55,881 nucleotides of DNA from Legionella sp. GTDB lineage: Bacteria > Pseudomonadota > Gammaproteobacteria > Legionellales > Legionellaceae. Position numbers and translations under genes: made by a program. Under the pieces are notes generated by a model, which had not been told where the DNA came from, ran no database searches, and worked only from the letters and a program-made list of their open reading frames with translations. Below, piece after piece: positions 1 to 8,281 of the stretch. How positions within the stretch are numbered: the stretch's first letter is position 1; the number at the start of each line of letters is the position of its first letter. The stretch spans positions 1 to 55,881 of the forward strand of contig JARLJR010000113.1 in assembly GCA_031291095.1 (NCBI GenBank), in the 5' to 3' direction.

Positions 1-2
1 AG

Positions 3-98
3 TTCATTCATGAATTCATCGAAGACATTGCCCTCTTTGCTCTCAAAGAGACTAAAGTTAAATCTCCTGGAGGGACTGCACCAGGAGATTGCTTTTAA
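3..98 (+). CDS. Possible 3' end of a gene entering from the left (partial)
   Basis: The frame starting at base 3 is open from the window edge and encodes 31 residues rich in charged helix formers (begins FIHEFIEDIALFALKE), ending with TAA at 96-98. No start is visible. The hairpin at 61-90 lies inside this frame, so the gene could instead end earlier in another frame. It could be the tail of a real protein or chance; I cannot name it. Confidence 0.3.
   Translation, partial: FIHEFIEDIALFALKETKVKSPGGTAPGDCF
61..96 (+). terminator. Intrinsic terminator-like hairpin
   Basis: Perfect 10-bp inverted repeat AATCTCCTGG / CCAGGAGATT (61-70 and 81-90) with a 10-nt loop, followed by GCTTTT. It would end a plus-strand transcript entering from the left. 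Confidence 0.6.
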
Positions 99-245
99 TG
101 CTTTTTGTGTTCTGAGTCCTTAGCTTGACGGCTATGGGCTTTTCAGCCCAGCCTACGCCTTACTCTATAATTTTCCTTAAGTAAACGCCATTAGCTGTAA
201 AACCCTGCCTACATCAAGATTTATACTCCATTTAGGAATAGTTTC

Positions 246-659
246 TCATACAAAAATAGCATTCGTTACTCGCCCCTCTACTGGACTATCCAGCCTCCGC
301 ATCATATTCATATTATTCATAAGATGAGATTGAACCGAAGTCATTAGAACGCGTACTGTTTCACTGCAATCATCAAATAACTCCACCCGAAATGTTTGCA
401 ATGTCTCATTACTTAATACCGCCCTAGCTAACACCTCTAGATTCTCAGCGCTCAAATTACAATCTATTAATGAAATAGCTTTTAATGTGGTATTTTTTCT
501 TATAATTTTTTCTAGTCGTGTCACATCATCTTGGTTCATGGGAAAAGTATCAAATTCAGCCGTTGTTATCTCGCTATCCCCATCTTCCAACACATTGAAT
601 AGCTCCTGCTTTCCAGCCATAGGCTTCTTACTAAAAAAGCTCCAGGGTTTTTGAGACAT
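246..659 (-). CDS. Small leucine-rich-repeat-like protein, effector candidate
   Basis: 137 aa. Residues about 50-110 read like one or two ribonuclease-inhibitor-type leucine-rich repeats (NTTLKAISLIDCNLSAENL, then NETLQTFRVELFDD), a fold used for protein binding. There is no signal peptide or membrane segment, so it is cytosolic or translocated. AGGAGC lies just upstream of the ATG, giving a clear start. It sits 14 bp downstream of the larger 674-2449 gene on the same strand, so the two are probably cotranscribed. Small LRR proteins are common among Legionella Dot/Icm substrates, but secretion here is only an inference. The repeat call rests on two turns. Confidence 0.6.
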   Translation of the reverse strand: MSQKPWSFFSKKPMAGKQELFNVLEDGDSEITTAEFDTFPMNQDDVTRLEKIIRKNTTLKAISLIDCNLSAENLEVLARAVLSNETLQTFRVELFDDCSETVRVLMTSVQSHLMNNMNMMRRLDSPVEGRVTNAIFV

Positions 660-673
660 AAATAGCTCCTACT

Positions 674-2449
674 TTAAAATAATCGATGCTTCACTTCATT
701 AGGAAAAGCATGTTCTTTAATTATCGTTTTAATATCATCTAAACTACGATTCAAACCACTTTGGGTTAAAACACCATAGGTCTTACCCATTTTCTTTTCT
801 ATAACTAAATTTGCATTCACGGTATTAGCAACCAATACATCAAGATCATGTGGTGTTTTCACCAACTCTGTTTGACGATTAAATTCAATTGCCAAAAACA
901 ATTTCTCTTTAGTTAAACTGTTATTGCGAAACGCCCAACTAATAAAGCTTAAGCTACCATTACTACTGCCTCGGGCATTGATGTATCGGCCCATTTCCAG
1001 CTTAACCTTATTGAGCAATACCGGATCAATTAGCATGTTGCCTAATTGAGGTTGAGTGGGTTCGGGTAAAGAATCTTCCTGCACCAATGGCTTAGTCAAA
1101 TAGCGAGGCACATAATGCTGGCTAAAATAGCGAAGATAATTCCCCCATGCTGCATCACGGCATACCGCAAAGTCTGGATCAATCAATTCTTGTTGGACAA
1201 AAAATTGATGATAGTTTGGTGGAGGAGCTAACTTACCCTGTTGTGGAACATGAACCTCATAACCGGGCACCAAATCTAATGCATAGTGTGCGGGAGCGAT
1301 TACCTCATGAATACTATGAAATCCTGCAGCAACAATATAAACCATCACCGCAGTTAAATAGTTCTTTTTTAAATTCTCAGTTGGGAAATTAGCCAAAATT
1401 TCCATTTGGCCTAAAAGCACACTCGTCATGCCTGATGGCCCTGAAACATAAACCGCATCATTCTCGATGAGATCAAGAACATATTGGGACTTAAGGTTAG
1501 CTCCTTGTGCTTTGCAATCAGCAGCCCAAATCGAATGATGTGTAGGCAGGTCAACTTCATATTCTTCTTGTCCCCAACACAATAAACCTAATTGCTGCGT
1601 CCCTTCCTCATCAAACGCATTAGGCATCTTCCCGCGGTTATCAAGTGCTTTATATAGAGGAGATCCATACATCAGGGTGTCGGGAATGTAACTTCTATAG
1701 AACGCCCCCGAGACAGGATCTCTTAAACCCTCAGAAAAAAAGGTTTCCGCTGGGCCTGGCCAAATATTGGCTACAATTTCTTCCATTTTGCCTACAGGTT
1801 TTCTTTCTATTCCCATTATAGGAAATTTTCGTAGGATGCCTTGAGCAAATTTATAATGAATATGCATTATTTCAGCGAATTGCTCAGGCTTATTTTCTGT
1901 CAATATTTTTTTTATGCCTTTAAGCGTGGGATTTTCTTCTGCACCAAAAGAGATAACATGATAACTTCGACTAAATAAGTGAATATAAAAAGACCAATCA
2001 AACTTATCTTTAAGCAAACATAATTGCTCTATAAAACGCAGAATTTGTGCAGAAACTCCTTGTATCGCCTCCATCATTGCCGCGGTTGGTCTGCGAAGCA
2101 AAATTATAGCTAATTCAGACTCCCAGCGCCGTGCCAGTGGGTTATCAAATTTGTCTTTAATTGTTTGTTGGTACGTACTGTTTAAAATATTAGAACCCAG
2201 TTCCCTAAGTAACGCTTCCTCATCCAGAAGAATATCGCTTTGAGCTATAAGTTCCTCAATAAGTTCTGCGATCATTTTTAGATCTTGCTCATGATTTTCC
2301 AGGGCAATTTTTAGATTGCGAATACAGGAATTAAACAAACTAAGGGTAGTATTTGTTTTATCAGAAGCACGAGCTGTATACCGTTTGCTTAACTGCGTTA
2401 GCAATAAAATAGCATACGAATATGCCTCTGTTCTCGATTTAAAATTCAT
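674..2449 (-). CDS. Uncharacterised 591-aa protein, possible Legionella effector
   Basis: I do not recognise a family. The protein is long, mostly helical and soluble: no signal peptide, no clear membrane segment. The N-terminal third is a run of amphipathic helices; the middle has an aromatic-rich segment (FDWSFYIHLFSRSYHVISFG). The ATG at 2449 is preferred over a TTG two codons upstream. It precedes the small LRR gene with a 14-bp gap, so the pair probably forms an operon. Large lineage-specific soluble proteins without known domains are typical of Legionella effector genes, but nothing here proves that role. Confidence 0.7.
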   Translation of the reverse strand: MNFKSRTEAYSYAILLLTQLSKRYTARASDKTNTTLSLFNSCIRNLKIALENHEQDLKMIAELIEELIAQSDILLDEEALLRELGSNILNSTYQQTIKDKFDNPLARRWESELAIILLRRPTAAMMEAIQGVSAQILRFIEQLCLLKDKFDWSFYIHLFSRSYHVISFGAEENPTLKGIKKILTENKPEQFAEIMHIHYKFAQGILRKFPIMGIERKPVGKMEEIVANIWPGPAETFFSEGLRDPVSGAFYRSYIPDTLMYGSPLYKALDNRGKMPNAFDEEGTQQLGLLCWGQEEYEVDLPTHHSIWAADCKAQGANLKSQYVLDLIENDAVYVSGPSGMTSVLLGQMEILANFPTENLKKNYLTAVMVYIVAAGFHSIHEVIAPAHYALDLVPGYEVHVPQQGKLAPPPNYHQFFVQQELIDPDFAVCRDAAWGNYLRYFSQHYVPRYLTKPLVQEDSLPEPTQPQLGNMLIDPVLLNKVKLEMGRYINARGSSNGSLSFISWAFRNNSLTKEKLFLAIEFNRQTELVKTPHDLDVLVANTVNANLVIEKKMGKTYGVLTQSGLNRSLDDIKTIIKEHAFPNEVKHRLF

Positions 2450-2671
2450 AATCAACTACCAGCTATTAGCCATTTTTCACTGTGACCAGATCATGAGCAC
2501 TTAAAATCAGGATTTATACATCAAGCCCTTTTTTTATGCTAGCTATTTTTTGAAATCATATTTCGCAGGTAAAATGTATTTGTCTTAACAATTAGGGTAC
2601 AATTATTAGCATTTTTCAGTATCTTAACTGTAATTTTGGTTAAAAAAGTTCGGTTGAGAAAAGGACTTCTC

Positions 2672-3829
2672 ATGAAAAAATATTGGTACTTAATTTACAT
2701 CGTTTTTTGTTTTTATTTATTACTCAGCATTCCTGGCACTGCTGATTCCGCTGCCCTGAAAGAAACGAGCCCCAGCACTCAAGATACAGTGTCCAAACGC
2801 TCGATTATAATTCCCCATACAGTGCATCAGTTGACTTTAATTTTCAAAAAAACGGCGAATATTAAAGACCTGTATTTAACAGCACCCGATGGAAGCAACT
2901 ATTCGCTCGCTAAAGAAGATAATGGAATCTTAGCTACTGCAAATTATGAAGTAGTACAAATGAAAGCTCCTACGGCGGGAGAATGGATTTTATCGGGTCC
3001 AGCAGAGCAATTACAGCAAGTCCTCATACTGACTGATGCTAATTTGGGTACAAATTTTACCAGTGGAACCTATTTTATTGGTGAGTTACTCACCTTAAAC
3101 GGCTACCTTGAACAAGATGAACAGCCAATTAAATCCGATATGGCTGCAAAAGACCTCAAAATGAATTTTCAATTTATTAATGAGCAACATAATTTCTCTT
3201 ATGTAATTCCCTATAACCAAAATGGCGTGTTTACAAATGCCTTTATCCTAAATATCCCTGAAGGGACTTATAAAGCAATTTTCAAGACCGAAGGGACTTA
3301 CATCAACAAAAAAAATGAATATCAAGCGTTTATTAAACCATCCCCCTTCGCACAAATGATTAATGCCAAGCATGATTCATTGATGATTCAGCTCGAGCAC
3401 CCCGACGTGATCATGCCAGAAAGTGTCAATATCAAAATTATCTACAAAGATAAACCTACAAAAACATCATTCAAAAATACCAAAGAAGGCTGGGTCGCGG
3501 ATTTATATTATTTATGTGAACGACGTGGCTTTTCAGAAGAAAACGTCATTGTAGAAATTAGCGCCCAGATGGTAGGCGGTCGCCCAGTACTTTTTAAATT
3601 ATTGTTGAATGGAAAAGCGTGTTCCCCAGACTATAAACCACCAGTTGCTACCGCCGACGCTAAAAAGCTATTAGAAGAAGAAATAAAAAGAAAACGACAC
3701 GCAAAACGCGTATTAATTTTTATCGTATCAGTAATTATTATTTTGGTAGTTGTTATTGGTCTAGCTCTTTGGCTGTGGACGAAACGTAAAAAGAAAAAGA
3801 GTGATGATGATATTAATACCGTAGGTTGA
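2672..3829 (+). CDS. Secreted or membrane-anchored protein, TIGR03503-like
   Basis: 385 aa. An N-terminal signal sequence (MKKYWYLIYIVFCFYLLL, then a small-residue cleavage region) leads an extracytoplasmic beta-rich region of about 310 residues. A C-terminal membrane helix (IVSVIIILVVVIGLALWLW) and a Lys-rich cytoplasmic tail follow. The segment reading LYLTAPDGSNY, later TAGEWILSGP, resembles the TIGR03503 family of gammaproteobacterial proteins, whose function is unknown. AAGGA at 2661-2665 fixes the ATG at 2672; a TTG at 2636 would place extra basic residues before the signal peptide and lacks a ribosome site. Likely inner-membrane anchored with a periplasmic domain. Confidence 0.72.
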   Translation: MKKYWYLIYIVFCFYLLLSIPGTADSAALKETSPSTQDTVSKRSIIIPHTVHQLTLIFKKTANIKDLYLTAPDGSNYSLAKEDNGILATANYEVVQMKAPTAGEWILSGPAEQLQQVLILTDANLGTNFTSGTYFIGELLTLNGYLEQDEQPIKSDMAAKDLKMNFQFINEQHNFSYVIPYNQNGVFTNAFILNIPEGTYKAIFKTEGTYINKKNEYQAFIKPSPFAQMINAKHDSLMIQLEHPDVIMPESVNIKIIYKDKPTKTSFKNTKEGWVADLYYLCERRGFSEENVIVEISAQMVGGRPVLFKLLLNGKACSPDYKPPVATADAKKLLEEEIKRKRHAKRVLIFIVSVIIILVVVIGLALWLWTKRKKKKSDDDINTVG

Positions 3830-3843
3830 TATGTGTAGAAAAC

Positions 3844-3874
3844 CGAATTACCGCGGTCAAGCCGAGGTAATTCG
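3844..3874. terminator. Palindrome between convergent genes (bidirectional terminator candidate)
   Basis: Perfect 9-bp arms CGAATTACC (3844-3852) and GGTAATTCG (3866-3874) around a GC-rich loop that can itself pair (CGG/CCG). Read on the minus strand it is followed by GGTTTTC, so it best serves the small minus-strand gene at 3920. Confidence 0.55.
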
Positions 3875-3919
3875 AAGTATTATCTGGCCTTAAGGAAGTG
3901 CCGTTAGTAGCCATTAATT

Positions 3920-4186
3920 TTAATGCAAGGTATTGCCCTGGGTAATGCAGCGTGTAATCACCTGCCGAGTCACGAAATCCCCCTGACTCTCCCCATACAA
4001 TAGATAAAAGTGCTTCGCTAAGTTAACAACCCATCCGGATAGGCAAAAATTCATGCGCTTTTCTGCAGTATCAACAACAATTTCAAAAAGCCCTAATGAA
4101 TCACTATCACGCTCACTAGCATATTCTTCCATGATTACACGTGCAACATCTAAATCTCTGTCTCTGGTAGGCCAATTTTGACTCAT
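3920..4186 (-). CDS. Hypothetical 88-aa protein
   Basis: Not recognised. The start is placed at the ATG of MSQNWPTRD because AGGA lies eight bases upstream; an ATG seven codons earlier has no such site. It is soluble with mixed charge and no signal peptide. It stands alone between a convergent neighbour and the divergent rpe gene, with a terminator-like palindrome after its stop. It may be a small Legionella-specific protein. Confidence 0.55.
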   Translation of the reverse strand: MSQNWPTRDRDLDVARVIMEEYASERDSDSLGLFEIVVDTAEKRMNFCLSGWVVNLAKHFYLLYGESQGDFVTRQVITRCITQGNTLH

Positions 4187-4441
4187 ATTATTCTTCCTAA
4201 AAAGCATGATTAGGTCTCAGTAATATTCAAATTACACGAGCAGAAATGCTTAAGCATTATCCCATGTCTTGAGCAAATACTCAATATTGAGATTAATTTT
4301 TGAGCGATTAAGCGGTTAGCAAAAACCAGTACATAGGACCGGATTATCCTGAATTTACCTAGTTATACTCAACATCCATATAGAATGTTTTCCTAGAACA
4401 GCATATGATATATGTCATTGCAAAATTATTAAAAACACAAC

Positions 4442-5095
4442 ATGACTTATCAAATACTACCCTCTATGCTTTCTGCTGATTTAACTCGTCTTGGCGAAGA
4501 AGTAGATGCGGTTATGCAAGCAGGAGCCGACTTTATTCATTTTGATGTCATGGACAATCATTATGTTCCCAATCTAACCTTCGGCCCCGCATTCTGTAGT
4601 GCATTAATCAAGCGTTTCCCCAGTTTACCTATCGATGTTCATTTAATGGTGGAGCCTGTAGATGCCTTAATCGAAGCCTTTGCTAAAGCAGGAGCCAAAC
4701 GAATCAGTATCCATCATGATGCAACCATTCATTTGGATCGCAGCTTACAACTTATACACGATTTGGGATGTGAAGCAGGTCTAGTCCTTAATCCTGCCAC
4801 ATCGCTTGATGTGCTTACGTGGTGTGCTCACAAACTAGACTTTGTCTTGGTCATGACGGTAAATCCTGGATTTGGTGGTCAAAAATTGATTCCAGAAATT
4901 ATTAATAAAATAACGCAAATCCGCCAATCTTATCCACAGCTCGATCTCTGTGTTGATGGCGGTGTTAGCACCCAAAACATTGCTAACTTAGCGCGCGCTG
5001 GAGCCAATCAGTTTGTTGCAGGTTCTGCTGTATTTAACAGCGATGACTACAAAAAAACGATCGCGATGATGCGTGAAGAATTAACAACTATTTAA
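4442..5095 (+). CDS. rpe: Ribulose-phosphate 3-epimerase
   Basis: 217 aa, the usual length of the family. Interconverts ribulose 5-phosphate and xylulose 5-phosphate in the cytosolic pentose phosphate pathway. The TIM-barrel signatures are all present: PSMLSAD at the N-terminus, HFDVMDNHYVPN (metal-binding His and Asp), DVHLMV, VMTVNPGFGGQ, and the phosphate-binding end VDGGVS and AGSAVF. The start ATG is followed directly by the conserved N-terminus. The lytic transglycosylase gene follows 19 bp downstream and is likely cotranscribed. Confidence 0.97.
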   Translation: MTYQILPSMLSADLTRLGEEVDAVMQAGADFIHFDVMDNHYVPNLTFGPAFCSALIKRFPSLPIDVHLMVEPVDALIEAFAKAGAKRISIHHDATIHLDRSLQLIHDLGCEAGLVLNPATSLDVLTWCAHKLDFVLVMTVNPGFGGQKLIPEIINKITQIRQSYPQLDLCVDGGVSTQNIANLARAGANQFVAGSAVFNSDDYKKTIAMMREELTTI

Positions 5096-5114
5096 TGCCA
5101 ACGAAAGATAATTT

Positions 5115-6896
5115 ATGAAAAAAATAATCATCCTATTATGTGGACTTATCAGCGCGCAAACCAGCCAGGCCCTTACTGGACCAGAATATATGGAGCGCTT
5201 TAATACCTATATTGCGTTAAGCCAGAAACTACCAATCACCCCAACGCCCATTTTTCTTGAGTTTGTTAAAGGAACTACACCTCTTTCCAATAAATTACGC
5301 GAACGTTGGCTTTATGAGCTAGCCAGAACTAAAGATTGGACGACCTACACTCAATATTATCAGCCATCGAATGATTTAAATCTTGTCTGTTATGAACACA
5401 TTGCAAAGTACAACTTAGGGGCTCATCAAGAAGCCTTAAAAGATTCAATTCCCGTATGGCTTAGCGGGGAATCCAGGCCTACTGCCTGTAATAACTTGTT
5501 TGACCTCTTAATGCATGATGAAAATTTCGATCAAAATTTAATCAGCCAACGGATTGCACTCGCTTTAGACCGACGCAATATCCAGTTGGCACGTTATCTA
5601 TTAAAACAATATAAAACCCCTCATCCGACAGATATTCAAGCCTTAAATGCAGTAGTACAAAGCCCAAGTGCCATTAGCAAACTCACTCCTGGTGGTTTAA
5701 ACGGCGAGTTTTATCTTTATGGCCTAAAACGCATGGTTTCCATCAATATGGATAAAGCGCTGCAATTATGGCAGCAAAGTAAAACATCCAAACTGTTAAA
5801 CCAAGCGCAACAACAGGCATTTCTAGCCCATGTTGCTTTATATAAAGCGATGCGCAATAGTGAAGACACCTCTGAATGGTTTGCAAAAGTCAGCCCTCAA
5901 TATTACAACGATACCTTACTCGACTGGGAAATACGTTACGCCTTAAAACGCGATGACTGGAAAGAAGTAAGCACCTTAATTAATAATTCTAAAAATAAAG
6001 AGGCGCCCTGCTGGCAATATTGGTTAGGACGTTCTTTGGAAGAACAGGGTAAAATTGCTGAAGCACGGGCTGTTTATGAGCCTTTAGCAAAGAGCCGACA
6101 ATATTATGGTTTCCTTGCCAGCTTACGCCTTAAACAAACACCAAGCTTTGTTAATGAAGCCCCAATACAAAACCTGGATGTATTAAAACCCTATCAAGCA
6201 CTTCTGGATCAGGTAAAAACTCTGTATGTGAGTAAAAATACCCTCCCTGCCTCTCGCCTATTAAATGATTTTATTAGCGAGTTACCAAAAGACGAAGCCA
6301 GCGCGCTGGTTTATTGGATTGATACTAACTTGCAATGGCATGGCAAATCAGTTTACTTAAGCAATACGGATCGTTTAAATAATCAGCTTATTTTGCGATT
6401 CCCACTCGCATATAAAACCGCGATTAGGCAATACTCTAAAAAATACGCCGTGTCCCCAGAATTTATTTATGCCATTATCAGGCAGGAAAGTGGATTTAGA
6501 GAAGATGCCACCTCCACTGTGGGTGCGCGTGGGTTAATGCAGGTTATGCCATATACTGCAGGAGTAGTTTCTAAAGCGGATAAAATTTCCTATCAGAATA
6601 AGGATCAATTGTTTTTATCAGAGAAAAACATCAACATTGGGGTAGCTTATTTAAAACAATTGGCAAAACGATTTGATAATCATCCTATTCTTATGGCCGC
6701 AGCCTACAATGCAGGCCCGAAGCAAGTAGTCTATTGGTTAAAAAATCATCCACCTAAAGAAATTGATGTTTGGATTGAAACATTGCCGTGGCAAGAAACA
6801 CGCAACTACTTGAAAAATGTGATGGCCTTTTATGTGGTCTATCAATATAGGCTAAATCAAAAACCAAATCTTGCTCGTTTCTTAGAGCCTTTATGA
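5115..6896 (+). CDS. slt: Soluble lytic murein transglycosylase
   Basis: 593 aa with signal peptide (MKKIIILLCGLISAQTSQA). A long superhelical alpha domain (about 25-420) precedes the C-terminal lysozyme-like transglycosylase domain. The catalytic motif IRQESGFRE places the catalytic glutamate at E458, followed by GARGLMQVMPYTA and AAAYNAGP, the standard Slt70 motifs. It cleaves peptidoglycan glycan strands to 1,6-anhydromuropeptides in the periplasm during wall turnover. Length and order match the Slt70 family. Nineteen bases separate it from rpe. Confidence 0.95.
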   Translation: MKKIIILLCGLISAQTSQALTGPEYMERFNTYIALSQKLPITPTPIFLEFVKGTTPLSNKLRERWLYELARTKDWTTYTQYYQPSNDLNLVCYEHIAKYNLGAHQEALKDSIPVWLSGESRPTACNNLFDLLMHDENFDQNLISQRIALALDRRNIQLARYLLKQYKTPHPTDIQALNAVVQSPSAISKLTPGGLNGEFYLYGLKRMVSINMDKALQLWQQSKTSKLLNQAQQQAFLAHVALYKAMRNSEDTSEWFAKVSPQYYNDTLLDWEIRYALKRDDWKEVSTLINNSKNKEAPCWQYWLGRSLEEQGKIAEARAVYEPLAKSRQYYGFLASLRLKQTPSFVNEAPIQNLDVLKPYQALLDQVKTLYVSKNTLPASRLLNDFISELPKDEASALVYWIDTNLQWHGKSVYLSNTDRLNNQLILRFPLAYKTAIRQYSKKYAVSPEFIYAIIRQESGFREDATSTVGARGLMQVMPYTAGVVSKADKISYQNKDQLFLSEKNINIGVAYLKQLAKRFDNHPILMAAAYNAGPKQVVYWLKNHPPKEIDVWIETLPWQETRNYLKNVMAFYVVYQYRLNQKPNLARFLEPL

Positions 6897-6907
6897 CCTA
6901 GTTTAAT

Positions 6908-6944
6908 GTCATCCTGATGAGTTTCTTCACCGTGTTCGGGATGA
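6908..6944. repeat. Degenerate copy of the GTCATCCCGAAC palindrome family
   Basis: GTCATCCTGA at the left and TTCGGGATGAC at the right flank a diverged centre. It matches the ends of the perfect copies at 12845 and 26931 and sits directly after the slt stop codon. Confidence 0.6.
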
Positions 6945-7050
6945 CATACCACATCGAGCAATGACGGTAATTTTTTATTTTACCCGCTCTTGACTATTTA
7001 CAGAGAGAGGTTAATCTTGTGACTATTTTTTCACCATATGGATATTGATC

Positions 7051-8049
7051 ATGTTAAAAAACTGGCAAAAAAAATTTCCACAAAACTTTCAGGAACATCC
7101 AAACCTTTTTACTGAATTAACGCCTTCAGCTCAAGACGCCCTATCTGATCTCTTGATAAACCTTGATGAATTAGAATTATTAAATGAGCGCTCGCTCAAT
7201 TGTATCCTAGACAATGCCACCAACCCCATTGAATATATTGAACTTATTACTCAAATGCTAAAAGCAGGAATAAATGCTGAGCTTATTCCTGACTTTCTCT
7301 CTAAATTCGTTGCCATAAATGGGCTAAGTCGTGCAATTAGATTATTTGATCTGAGTAGTTTTGCTTACAACGAAGAGCATTTGTTAATGTTCAGCATATT
7401 AACCAAGGTACTTGCAAACCCCTTATGCCAAACCATTTTTGATGCGCGGCTACGATCTTTTTCAGATTACAGCATCCCCAACGAACCATTACTCCCTCAA
7501 AATGCGAATAACATCATTCAGCAGCTTTATGATTTGAAAGATGAAGAAAGTAGAATACGAACATTTTTTAATTTTTTTACCCAGTTCCGCCCGGTCCCTT
7601 GTAGTCAGAGATACCTTACAGCAACTGATAGTGCCACCCAAGTAGCTATGGCCTTAGAGTCCTATTGCGCAGCAAAAATTGAAACAATTAGCACTTATCA
7701 AGACAGCCTAGAAGTAAAGGAAATGATACAAATATTGCAAACACAAGGAGGAAATGAGACTCATTTTGAAGCCCTTAAATACATTATCGCAAGTGACCTA
7801 GAGGCAGAAAATTGGGCATCCACTAAAGATTATGATCAACTTATGCAAGAGATATGGCAGGCACTTACTCAGCCTCAAACCGATTTGCGTGATTTTTCTA
7901 CTCTCAATGAGAATAGCAATAGAGCGAGATTTATAACAGCTGCTCTTAATGCACCCACTTTACTATTTATCCAACCAGCGCCAATAGATAGAAGTCAATC
8001 ACCGGTAGATAGAATTAATGAACAAATAAGTGCTGCAACTTATCAATAG
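7051..8049 (+). CDS. Hypothetical 332-aa protein, effector-like
   Basis: No recognised domain. The protein is predominantly alpha-helical, acidic and Leu/Asn/Gln-rich, without signal peptide or membrane helix. The ATG at 7051 (MLKNWQKKFPQNF) is preferred to the TTG two codons upstream; the ribosome site is weak in either case. It is monocistronic: about 150 bp with a REP-like element separate it from slt, and 230 bp separate it from the next gene. Its composition resembles uncharacterised Legionella effectors, which is only an analogy. Confidence 0.65.
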   Translation: MLKNWQKKFPQNFQEHPNLFTELTPSAQDALSDLLINLDELELLNERSLNCILDNATNPIEYIELITQMLKAGINAELIPDFLSKFVAINGLSRAIRLFDLSSFAYNEEHLLMFSILTKVLANPLCQTIFDARLRSFSDYSIPNEPLLPQNANNIIQQLYDLKDEESRIRTFFNFFTQFRPVPCSQRYLTATDSATQVAMALESYCAAKIETISTYQDSLEVKEMIQILQTQGGNETHFEALKYIIASDLEAENWASTKDYDQLMQEIWQALTQPQTDLRDFSTLNENSNRARFITAALNAPTLLFIQPAPIDRSQSPVDRINEQISAATYQ

Positions 8050-8281
8050 ATCGCACCAACGCTCCGGTACTCGTATCACGATAACGCTCAAGGTGCTTCC
8101 TTCGCAAGCCCATTGATAAATCAATGGGCATTTCCTGTAACCAATTGATTCCATTACATTTAAAATAATCACCCTATAAAACTCTTTACACTCCAAATTG
8201 TTTCTGTTAACAATAATTCGCCGTCAGTAAGACGGTTAGTCGTAATATGATGTACGCATTTTTAATACAAGGAGTTTAATT

